Source: UM-FILTER-49-7 sp964599895 (lineage in GTDB: Bacteria; Acidobacteriota; Holophagae; Thermotomaculales; Thermotomaculaceae). From it: DNA of 64,000 bases. The notes below the pieces were generated by a model that saw only the letters and a list, made by a program, of their open reading frames with translations, was not told where the DNA came from and did no database searches. Position 1 is the first letter of the stretch. Each line of letters starts with the position of its first letter. Below are positions 51,137 to 59,151 of this stretch, piece by piece. The DNA is taken from the NCBI GenBank assembly GCA_964599895.1, contig CAZRHT010000005.1, positions 1-64,000 of the forward strand, given 5' to 3'. Both the position numbers and the translations under genes were made by a program.

Positions 51137-52524
51137 TAGACAAAAAAACAGGATTCATCGATCATTCTCAGATATTGCATGTTCTGAAAAACACAGAGCC
51201 ACCGGAGGTTGGAGAGGTTGAAGAGATTCTGACCCATGCCCTTGAAATGAAGGGGATTTCGCCACGTGAAACGGAACGACTGCTGATGGTGGAAGATAGA
51301 GAAATGATTGACGAAATATGCCGGGCAGCCAATCAGATAAAGGAGGAGATATACGGAAAGCGATTGGTGCTGTTTGCCCCGCTGTATGTTTCCAACCTGT
51401 GCAAGAATGATTGTCTGTACTGCGCATTCAGGATCACAAACACTGCAATATCCAGACGGACATTGAGTCTGGACGAAATCCGGAATGAGGCTGAAAATCT
51501 GGTCTCCCAGGGGCACAAGCGTGTGCTCCTGGTTTCCGGAGAGGGGTTGGGAGAGAGCGCACTGGACTATTCCATCAAGGCGATTGAAACCATATATGAT
51601 GTGAAAATCGGAAATGGTGAAATCCGCAGGATCAACATAAATATTGCACCACTTTCGGTAGAAGGATTCAGGAGACTAAAGGCCGCAAAAATCGGCACCT
51701 ACCAGTTGTTTCAGGAGACGTACCACTACGAGACATATCGGAAGATGCACCGATCCGGTCCCAAAGCTGACTATGTGAACCACTTGACAGCTATGGACAG
51801 GGCGATGGAAGCAGGCATTGACGATGTGGGAGTCGGGGTGCTGTTTGGTCTGGCCGATTACCGTTTTGAGATTATGGCATTGCTTCAGCATGTTCAACAC
51901 CTGGAAGAGAAGTTCGGGGTGGGTCCACATACCATCTCTATACCCAGAATTGAGCCGGCTGAGGGTTCGGATCTTTCCCTGCACCCTCCTCACGCAGTGG
52001 ATGACGACGATTTCAGAAAGATCATCGCAATTCTTCGGGTTTCAGTACCCTATACCGGAATGATTCTCAGTACCCGGGAGACGGCGAAAATGCGGCGTGA
52101 AGCTTTTTCTCTCGGCATTTCCCAGGTCAGCGCCGGTTCAAGGACGAATCCCGGCGGATACTCGGAAGATGACTCGGGCGCTCAGTTTTCTCTGGGAGAC
52201 CACAGAAGCCTGGATGAAGTAATTGCCGATATTGCGGGCCATGGCTATGTGCCGTCGTTTTGTACCGGATGTTACCGGCTGGGGCGCACTGGGGCTGATT
52301 TCATGGACCTTGCAAAACCGGGACTGATCCAACTGTATTGCCTTCCCAATGCGTTGACGACATTCAAAGAGTATCTGGAAGACTACGCGACACCGCAGAC
52401 CCGGACGGCTGGCGAGGCTGTTATTGCGGCTCAACTGGCAAATATTCCGTCCGATGAAGTAAGGCAGAGAACAATTCATAACCTTGAGGAAATAAAATCG
52501 GGTAAGCGTGACCTCTATCTGTAG
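51133..52524 (+). CDS. hydG: [FeFe]-hydrogenase maturase HydG
   Basis: This 463-residue radical SAM enzyme cleaves tyrosine to make the CO and cyanide ligands of the H-cluster. The SAM cluster motif is C-x3-C-x2-C (Cys90, 94, 97, CKNDCLYC). The C-terminal auxiliary cluster motif C-x2-C-x22-C (CTGC ... Cys) is intact, which distinguishes HydG from ThiH. The start is TTG overlapping the hydA stop (TTGA), with GGAGGGAG just upstream. Confidence 0.96.
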   Translation: MIDKKTGFIDHSQILHVLKNTEPPEVGEVEEILTHALEMKGISPRETERLLMVEDREMIDEICRAANQIKEEIYGKRLVLFAPLYVSNLCKNDCLYCAFRITNTAISRRTLSLDEIRNEAENLVSQGHKRVLLVSGEGLGESALDYSIKAIETIYDVKIGNGEIRRININIAPLSVEGFRRLKAAKIGTYQLFQETYHYETYRKMHRSGPKADYVNHLTAMDRAMEAGIDDVGVGVLFGLADYRFEIMALLQHVQHLEEKFGVGPHTISIPRIEPAEGSDLSLHPPHAVDDDDFRKIIAILRVSVPYTGMILSTRETAKMRREAFSLGISQVSAGSRTNPGGYSEDDSGAQFSLGDHRSLDEVIADIAGHGYVPSFCTGCYRLGRTGADFMDLAKPGLIQLYCLPNALTTFKEYLEDYATPQTRTAGEAVIAAQLANIPSDEVRQRTIHNLEEIKSGKRDLYL

Positions 52525-52535
52525 GAGGGATTGCA

Positions 52536-53894
52536 ATGGCTGATGATAAAAAATCGGAGGAGGAGCTGGCTGGGGTTCATACCCTGCAGGCACGAAAGAA
52601 CTTTCCTTTATCTTGCGCCATGCCGTTCCCCGAACTGATTCATTCTCTTTTCCAGGTGAAACTGGCTTGTCTTGAAACCAACTATCGCCTGGGATATTTA
52701 CCTGAACATGTTTACACTCCATGCAGGGAGGCGATCCGGGAAGGCCTGGAGGGAAAGCTGGACAGTTATTTTGATGTTTCACTTTTCCAGGGTGGTGCCG
52801 GAACTTCTCTGAACATGACTGTAAACGAAGTTGCGGCGAATCGGGCATTACAGCTTTCCGGGAAACCTGTCGGCCAGTGGGAGAGTATCCATCCCATTCT
52901 CCACGTGAACCTCCACCAGTCCACCAACGACGTAGTCCCAACTGCCGGTCGTGTCGCTGCAATTGCCCTGGTGATTCGGCTGGAAAAGGCAGTGTTGTCT
53001 CTTCAGGAGTCTTTGCAGCAAAAGGAGAGTCAGTTTGAAAACATTGTAAAGCCGGGTAGGACCCAGTTCCAGGAGGCATTTCCGATTACGCTGGGGCGGG
53101 AGTTTTCTGCCTATGCCTCTGCGGTGGCCCGTGACAGATGGCGAATTTCAAAGCTGATTGAGCGTCTCAGGGAAGTCAATCTCGGCGGAACCGCAATCGG
53201 AACAGGTGCTCTGGCACCTCGTAAATATATTTTTCAGGTTGTGGACGAATTGAAACAGATTACAGGGTTTCCACTTGCCCGGTTTGAAAATCTTGTGGAC
53301 GGAACCCAGAATGCAGATGTCCCAGTGGAAGTACATGGGATCCTGACGGCACTGGCAGTCACCCTTATTAAGATATCCGGGGACTTACGGTTGATGTCTT
53401 CCGGGCCGGAACATGGATTTGGAGAAATCAGCTTACCTGAAGTCCAGGCAGGGTCATCGATCATGCCTGGCAAAGTAAACCCGGTGATACCCGAATTTGT
53501 GACCGGATGCGCTCTTCGGGTTACTGCCAACCATCAGATGTTGACAAGTGCAGCGGCCATGGGCAGTTTGGAGTTAAACCCCTTTGGTCTTGTGATCATC
53601 CACGGATTGCTGGAATCCTGTACCTTTCTGATCAGTGGCGTGGAACAACTGGCTTCGTGTGTGGATGGGATTGAAGCAAAGAGTGAGAAACTCTCTTCCA
53701 TTGCAAAGAGCGATTCAATTGTCACCCATGTTATTGCCGGAAAATTTGGTTACGAACGGGCAGGACAGATTTGCAGGACAGCCCTTGCTGCGGGAGAAAA
53801 GGTGGAGGAATATGTGTTGAAAGCAGGTTTGATTTCCGAAGCGGAGCTGGAAAAACTGCTTTCACCGGAAAATATACTCAGGCTGGGGTTCTAA
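52536..53894 (+). CDS. Aspartate ammonia-lyase-like protein (fumarase/aspartase family)
   Basis: This 452-residue member of the class II fumarase/aspartase superfamily has the signature loop GSSIMPGKVNPV, HLHQST-type HVNLHQSTNDVVPTA, and GRTQFQEAFPITLG. It should deaminate aspartate to fumarate and ammonia. Aspartase-like genes occur among hydrogenase maturation genes in several anaerobes, and it sits between hydG and hydF here. A role in supplying nitrogen for the H-cluster bridge is possible but unproven. AGGAGG precedes the ATG. Confidence 0.88.
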   Translation: MADDKKSEEELAGVHTLQARKNFPLSCAMPFPELIHSLFQVKLACLETNYRLGYLPEHVYTPCREAIREGLEGKLDSYFDVSLFQGGAGTSLNMTVNEVAANRALQLSGKPVGQWESIHPILHVNLHQSTNDVVPTAGRVAAIALVIRLEKAVLSLQESLQQKESQFENIVKPGRTQFQEAFPITLGREFSAYASAVARDRWRISKLIERLREVNLGGTAIGTGALAPRKYIFQVVDELKQITGFPLARFENLVDGTQNADVPVEVHGILTALAVTLIKISGDLRLMSSGPEHGFGEISLPEVQAGSSIMPGKVNPVIPEFVTGCALRVTANHQMLTSAAAMGSLELNPFGLVIIHGLLESCTFLISGVEQLASCVDGIEAKSEKLSSIAKSDSIVTHVIAGKFGYERAGQICRTALAAGEKVEEYVLKAGLISEAELEKLLSPENILRLGF

Positions 53895-53895
53895 T

Positions 53896-55080
53896 ATGGC
53901 AGGCACACCCAAATCGAATCGTCCACACATCGCAATATTCGGCAGGCGGAATGTCGGGAAATCCTCTCTGATCAATGCGATAACATCTCAGACTCTGTCC
54001 ATTGTGTCTGATACACCGGGCACGACAACTGATCCGGTGGAAAAAGCGATGGAGTTGCTGCCGTTCGGACCTGTCGTATTTATTGATACCGCCGGACTGG
54101 ACGACGAAGGTGATCTTGGACAGTTGCGGATGAAACGTTCTGAGGATGTTCTACAGAAAACTGACATTGCAATACTGGTTGTGGATGGGGCAGTTGACGC
54201 CACAGACCTGCGACTGGTGGAGAAATTGGAAAAGCTGGAGATTCCGTTTCTTCTGGTTTTTAACAAATGTGATACCAGATCTCCTTCTGAGATAGCCGGT
54301 GGAGGATTGGAAGGACTGTCGGTCAGTGCGAAAACTGGAGAGGGAGTGGTTCCGTTGAAAGAACGGCTCCTTGCCATTCTTGAAGGTTGGTCAGAAACAG
54401 CGGCTCTTTCTCTTACAGCGGGTCTTGTTCCTCCCGGCGGACTGGCAGTTCTGGTAGTGCCCATTGACAGCGAAGCACCGGCCGGTCGGTTGATTTTGCC
54501 TCAGGTCCAGGTTATTCGGGACATCCTGGACAATGACGCGTTGTGCATCGTCATGAAGGAACGTGAACTGCATTATGGGCTTCAACTACTGGACAGAAAA
54601 CCGGATATTGTGATTACGGATTCTCAGGCCTTCCTGAAAGTGGCCGGGGATGTTCCGGAAGATGTGCCCATGACCTCATTTTCCATCCTCTTTGCCAGGC
54701 AGAAAGGGAATCTTGAAATGCTGGCTGCGGGTGCCCGGGCAATTGAGTGCCTGCGGGATAATGACACTGTGCTGATCTCGGAAGCCTGCACCCACCACGC
54801 GGTGGGAGATGATATCGGGACAGTAAAAATACCCCGCCTGCTGAGGCAATTTACTGGCAAGAAGCTCCATTTCAAGTATGCAAAAGGAAAGTATTTCGAT
54901 ATGGGAAACGAGGCGGCGCTGGTGATTCACTGCGGTGGCTGTATGCTCAATCGCAGGGCTATGATTTCCAGAATGACTTTAAGCCAGGTAAGCCATGTGC
55001 CGATGACAAACTACGGTATGGTAATCGCATACACGCTGGGGCTGTTTGAAAGAGCATTGCGACCATTCGGGCTGTCCTGA
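53896..55080 (+). CDS. hydF: [FeFe]-hydrogenase maturation GTPase HydF
   Basis: This 394-residue scaffold assembles and delivers the 2Fe subcluster to HydA. The N-terminal GTPase has GRRNVGKSS (16-24), DTAGLDD and NKCD. The C-terminal cluster motif C-x-H (Cys298, His300) then H-C-x2-C (His345, Cys346, Cys349) matches HydF. The start is one base after the aspartase stop. It ends the hydrogenase operon. hydE is not in the window. Confidence 0.95.
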   Translation: MAGTPKSNRPHIAIFGRRNVGKSSLINAITSQTLSIVSDTPGTTTDPVEKAMELLPFGPVVFIDTAGLDDEGDLGQLRMKRSEDVLQKTDIAILVVDGAVDATDLRLVEKLEKLEIPFLLVFNKCDTRSPSEIAGGGLEGLSVSAKTGEGVVPLKERLLAILEGWSETAALSLTAGLVPPGGLAVLVVPIDSEAPAGRLILPQVQVIRDILDNDALCIVMKERELHYGLQLLDRKPDIVITDSQAFLKVAGDVPEDVPMTSFSILFARQKGNLEMLAAGARAIECLRDNDTVLISEACTHHAVGDDIGTVKIPRLLRQFTGKKLHFKYAKGKYFDMGNEAALVIHCGGCMLNRRAMISRMTLSQVSHVPMTNYGMVIAYTLGLFERALRPFGLS

Positions 55081-55103
55081 GTCTGAGGCCTGCGCCGAAG
55101 AAG

Positions 55104-58058
55104 TCAGGAAGACATCACCTGGCGAATCATTTCGGATAGTTCTTTCATCTGAAAAGGTTTGTTGACAACACCCTGAAAGCCATGTTCCCGGTATTGAGCC
55201 ATGACCGGATCGTTGGCATATCCGCTGGACACAATCGCCTTCACCTCCGGCATCATCTTTCGAAGCTCCACAATGGTTTCCTTTCCACTGAGTCCGCCCG
55301 GAACGGTTAGATCCAGTATCACAAGATCGAATGGTTCCCCCTGATCCATGCTCTTACGGAATTGCTCAATTGCCTGTTCACCATCCAATGTTTCCAATAC
55401 ACGATGGCCGAGAAAGGACAGCATTTCACCAAGGATTTCCAGGATGGCATCTTCATCATCCATGATCAGGATTTTCAAAGGTGAAATCGTTGTGTGAATA
55501 CTAACGGTCTCCTCTGTGGTTTCTCCGTCGGTTACCTCGTCACTGCTGCTTACGAGAGCAGGCAGCAGAATTGTGAATGTAGTTCCGGCACCGGGCTTGG
55601 AATTGACATCAATGTAACCCTCGTGCCGTTTGACAATTGAGTAAGCTGTGGACAGGCCCAACCCATTCCCCTTTGCCTTGGTTGTGAAATAGGGATCGAA
55701 AACTTTTGTAAGGTATTTGGAGGGTATTCCCAACCCATAATCCCGAACAAAGATCCGGACATATGCGCCGTCTGGCATGGTGGGGTGCCCCTTAAGCTCT
55801 GTATTTTCGGCTGCAATGTCGATGAGGCCTCCCTCCGGCATTGCCTGTTTGGCATTCAGAACAATATTTTGAATCACCTGGCTGATCTGACCTTCGTCCG
55901 CGTTCAGGGCGTAAAGGCCGGGCGATATAAAAAAACGGGGACTGACACGCCCACCCGCCAGAATAAAATTGGTTGTGTCTTCGAGAAGATTGGCAATATC
56001 CATCCGTTTACGAATGGGGGCGCCCCCTTTGGAAAAAGTCAAGAGTTGTCTGGCCAGATCCTTTGCCCGTATCGCCGCGTTTTTGGCTTCCTGCAGATTC
56101 CCTGTGCTCTTCGCTGCCTCAGATTTGATCATGGCCATGTCCAGGTTCCCCATGATTGCCGTAAGCAGATTGTTGAAGTCATGGGCAATGCCACCGGCCA
56201 GTAACCCGATGGATTCTAGTTTGCGGGTCTTGAAAAGCTCTTCTTCTACCTGTTTCTTTTCCGTCTCATCACGAAAAACCAGAACGGCACCGATAATCGA
56301 ACCGGTTTTGTCTCGTATAGGTGCCCCTGAATCTGCAATGATATGCTCTGATCCGTCTTTACTTATGAGGACCGTATGGTTAGAGAGATTTACGATTCGT
56401 CCACTGTCCATAACAGTTTCCACCGGGTTGCTTATGGGTTCCCGGGTCGACTCATGCACAATTGAGAAGATCTTGCTCACAGGCTGGCCCACTGCCTCCT
56501 GTTCATCCCAGCCGCACAATTGGCTTGCCACAGGATTAAGGAGGAGAACCTGTCCCTTATCATCCGTGGCAATGACAGCGTCACCGATAGATTGCAGAGT
56601 GATACGAAGTCTTTCTTTTTCTTGAAGTAAAGCATCCCTACTTTCAATTTTGTCGGTGATATCTATCACCGTCCCCAACGAGCACCATTCGCCTTCGTAT
56701 AGAATGCGTTGAGCGGAAAGGTCGATCCATTTTGCTTCCCCATTTTTGGTAATGACCTTAAAATTGTAATGATCCGGAATATTTTCTCCTTTGATTCGGG
56801 CCATCCCCCGCTGCCTGACCAGTTCCCGGTGGTCCGGGTGAACCAGATCCCAGAAATTCAGTTGAAGAAACTCTTCCTGAGAGTATCCCGAAACCGCTTC
56901 TGAAGCCGGATTAGCGAAAATAAACTTTTCACGGTAGATAAAAATGGCCGCCGTGGTATGGTCTGTCATGGCTCGGAATTTTTCTTCACTTTCTCTCAAC
57001 GCCTGCTCAGTCTTTTCCCGTCTTGTGATGTCCCGAACAACTGACATTATGTACTTTTCATCATTCAGTTCGATCCTTTTCAGTAGAACTTCGACCGGAA
57101 ATTCTGAACCGTCCTTTCGTTTGCCCATCCACCTGAAACTCGCACGGCCTCGTTCCCATGCAAGAAAAAGCTGTTCCCTTGCCATTGCTTCGGAATACCC
57201 GTCCCCGCTGAGGTCGTCTGCGAGGGAGAGTTGGGAAATTTCTTCCTTGTCAAAACCGTACATCTCCGTAAATGTGTTGTTTACCTGGAGTATTTCCCCG
57301 GTTCGGGTATGAAGAAGGAACGCGTCGGGAATGGTATCCATCAGGAACTGGTACCGGTTACTGACGGTGACTATTTCTTCCTCGCGCTTTCGAATCTGGT
57401 CCACCATCGTGTTGAACTCGCCGGCAATTCGTTCGAATTCCTGTTTCTGGATTAGAGACAGTTTTTCGGAATAGTCCCCTTCAGCTATTTCTATCATGCT
57501 TTCACCCAGTTCCAGAAGAGGATGGATTACAAAGCGACGGAGTTGAAAAATGGAGGTCATCAGGACAGCTACTAAAAAAATCAATGACATAAGCGCCATA
57601 ATCATGACAGTATGGCGAGCCCTGGAATGGGCTTGCAGCATAGAGAAGATGATTGTGACTGTGCCAATGTTCATCTTGTTAAAATAAATGGGACGGGTCA
57701 AAGAAAACTGAAATCTTGGGGTTGCAGGATAAGATTTGATCATCTTTTCTTTGACAATCTGCCCCCGTTCATCTCGAACCTGCACCCCGTCGACAAGAGA
57801 ATTATTCAGGAAAACGTCTGTGTATTGAGCCAGCGTATCTTTGTCAAAATTCCAGAGTGGGCGGGAAAGAATCCCGGCGGCCTGTTCAATTATGGCGTTG
57901 CCCTCCTGGCGGAGTCGGCTAACACTGGTATAATAGGTTAGTGTGTATCCGGCAACGACGGCAATAGAGACAATGAGGAAGAGCCCGATGCCCTGGTAGA
58001 GGGAAAAAGTGCCGACAATGGATCTCAAAGGGAAATGAAGCCACTTATTTCTTGCCAT
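55104..58058 (-). CDS. Hybrid sensor histidine kinase with three PAS domains and a receiver
   Basis: This 984-residue membrane kinase has two transmembrane helices (about 17-42 and 150-172) enclosing a short periplasmic domain. HAMP (about 172-228), three PAS domains (about 235-350, 355-475, 480-605), a HisKA with GGIAHDFNNLL, and a HATPase (NADEGQISQVIQNIVLNAKQAM, GLGIPSKYL, GNGLGLSTAY) follow. The C-terminal receiver has phospho-Asp in LVILDLTVPGG. The nearby binding protein overlaps by 14 bases upstream and is the likely sensor partner. No separate response regulator is adjacent. Confidence 0.93.
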   Translation of the reverse strand: MARNKWLHFPLRSIVGTFSLYQGIGLFLIVSIAVVAGYTLTYYTSVSRLRQEGNAIIEQAAGILSRPLWNFDKDTLAQYTDVFLNNSLVDGVQVRDERGQIVKEKMIKSYPATPRFQFSLTRPIYFNKMNIGTVTIIFSMLQAHSRARHTVMIMALMSLIFLVAVLMTSIFQLRRFVIHPLLELGESMIEIAEGDYSEKLSLIQKQEFERIAGEFNTMVDQIRKREEEIVTVSNRYQFLMDTIPDAFLLHTRTGEILQVNNTFTEMYGFDKEEISQLSLADDLSGDGYSEAMAREQLFLAWERGRASFRWMGKRKDGSEFPVEVLLKRIELNDEKYIMSVVRDITRREKTEQALRESEEKFRAMTDHTTAAIFIYREKFIFANPASEAVSGYSQEEFLQLNFWDLVHPDHRELVRQRGMARIKGENIPDHYNFKVITKNGEAKWIDLSAQRILYEGEWCSLGTVIDITDKIESRDALLQEKERLRITLQSIGDAVIATDDKGQVLLLNPVASQLCGWDEQEAVGQPVSKIFSIVHESTREPISNPVETVMDSGRIVNLSNHTVLISKDGSEHIIADSGAPIRDKTGSIIGAVLVFRDETEKKQVEEELFKTRKLESIGLLAGGIAHDFNNLLTAIMGNLDMAMIKSEAAKSTGNLQEAKNAAIRAKDLARQLLTFSKGGAPIRKRMDIANLLEDTTNFILAGGRVSPRFFISPGLYALNADEGQISQVIQNIVLNAKQAMPEGGLIDIAAENTELKGHPTMPDGAYVRIFVRDYGLGIPSKYLTKVFDPYFTTKAKGNGLGLSTAYSIVKRHEGYIDVNSKPGAGTTFTILLPALVSSSDEVTDGETTEETVSIHTTISPLKILIMDDEDAILEILGEMLSFLGHRVLETLDGEQAIEQFRKSMDQGEPFDLVILDLTVPGGLSGKETIVELRKMMPEVKAIVSSGYANDPVMAQYREHGFQGVVNKPFQMKELSEMIRQVMSS

Positions 58059-58872
58059 TGATCAGGCCCTTTTTCAGTTTGTTCAAAAGTTGGCCGAACA
58101 TAATGTTTTGAATTTCTCCGCTCATGCTCAGCCTTTCGACTACTCGGTCGACCTGCACCCTGACGCTTTCAGGTACATTTGGGCTATATCCGATGTAGGC
58201 TTCGGACACAGGCAGACAGGTGAGGCAGAATTCAATCTGGTTTTCGATACCCAATTCCAGAACAACGGTTCCGGTACTGCTCAAGGGATCTACGATGGCA
58301 TCCAGTCTGCCATGGAGCAGTTTTTTCACATTAATGGCAGGAGTTGGAGCAGTTCGATCTATGCTCAACTTTTCTTCTAATCCCGGTTGCATCAGAACCG
58401 GTTTCCCACTGACTGCCCCTATAAGTTTCCCTTTCAGAGAAGACAAATCTTTATAAGGAAAGGCGTTTTTTCTCAACATCCACAACACATTGGGCACTGT
58501 ATACAAGGGGACATGACTGTATTTGATCCCCTTCTCTAGCCGTTCAGGGGATATTCCGAGCCCCAGATAAGCCTGATACCGATTCCGGGCCAACTCATCA
58601 ATGCATCGGCCAATGGGCAATTCTCCCTGCTTTGTGAGGCGATAGCGAAGTCGAATCCCTGTAGGTTTCAGGTCCCGGTTAAGGACTTCGAGAAGTCGGA
58701 GGCGAACTCCGTGGAGTTGCCCAACAGCATCCAGTCGGAGTTGTCCGACTGATCGATGAACCGGCATATTGAGGATAATCATGTCCGGTCGCTTCTTTGG
58801 AGGGTTATCGGCAATGGCTGAAGAGAAGACGAGCACGAAGGCAATGAAAAAGGGTACAATTATTCTCTTCAT
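58045..58872 (-). CDS. Periplasmic solute-binding protein, likely kinase sensor partner
   Basis: About 275 residues with a signal peptide (IIVPFFIAFVLVFSSAIA) and a type 2 periplasmic-binding fold of the SBP_bac_3 kind (LSSLKGKLIGAVSGKP, LLHGRLDAIVDPLSSTG). Conservation is weak. There are no transporter genes; it overlaps the histidine kinase by 14 bases, so it probably senses a small molecule for it. The ATG at 58872 is used; a GTG at 58878 sits closer to the AGGAGG and is equally possible. Confidence 0.82.
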   Translation of the reverse strand: MKRIIVPFFIAFVLVFSSAIADNPPKKRPDMIILNMPVHRSVGQLRLDAVGQLHGVRLRLLEVLNRDLKPTGIRLRYRLTKQGELPIGRCIDELARNRYQAYLGLGISPERLEKGIKYSHVPLYTVPNVLWMLRKNAFPYKDLSSLKGKLIGAVSGKPVLMQPGLEEKLSIDRTAPTPAINVKKLLHGRLDAIVDPLSSTGTVVLELGIENQIEFCLTCLPVSEAYIGYSPNVPESVRVQVDRVVERLSMSGEIQNIMFGQLLNKLKKGLINGKK

Positions 58873-58914
58873 TTTCACCGGTCCTCCTGATTATGCGGCT
58901 GTTCGCTCTAACTA

Positions 58915-58942
58915 ATTGTATCGCATTTGAAGGAAAAACCAA
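58915..58942 (-). promoter_or_regulatory. Weak promoter candidate for the binding protein-kinase pair
   Basis: On the minus strand TTGGTT, a 16-base spacer and an extended -10 GCGATACAAT. The start would be near 58908, about 35 bases before the gene. Confidence 0.35.
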
Positions 58943-59075
58943 ATAGTTTCCTTCTTTGCGGGGAAATGAACAACGGAGTAAAAAAACTGTACAAAAAATA
59001 GATATATTTTCTAACCATGTGAGTGGTTTAGGGGGTGGCGGGGGGGAAATGTGGTAACGCGATATCATGTAATTT

Positions 59076-59123
59076 CCACAAGATATTGTATTGACATGCC
59101 GGAAAGTCCCCCATATAATGAAT
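59076..59123 (+). promoter_or_regulatory. Tandem NrdR-like boxes at the nrdDG promoter
   Basis: CCACAAGATATTGTAT (59076-59091) fits the NrdR box ACACWATATATWGTGT at about 13 of 16 positions when the tolerated G at position 7 is counted. A weaker match (about 10 of 16) at 59108-59123 overlaps the -10 box. Their starts are 32 bases apart, the three-turn spacing typical of NrdR pairs. No nrdR gene is in the window. Confidence 0.5.
59091..59119 (+). promoter_or_regulatory. Perfect consensus sigma-70 promoter of nrdDG
   Basis: TTGACA (59091-59096), a 17-base spacer and TATAAT (59114-59119) are exact matches. Predicted start near 59126, about 25 bases before the nrdD ATG. Confidence 0.8.
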
Positions 59124-59151
59124 CATAATAGAAAAACACTCGGAGGAACAG

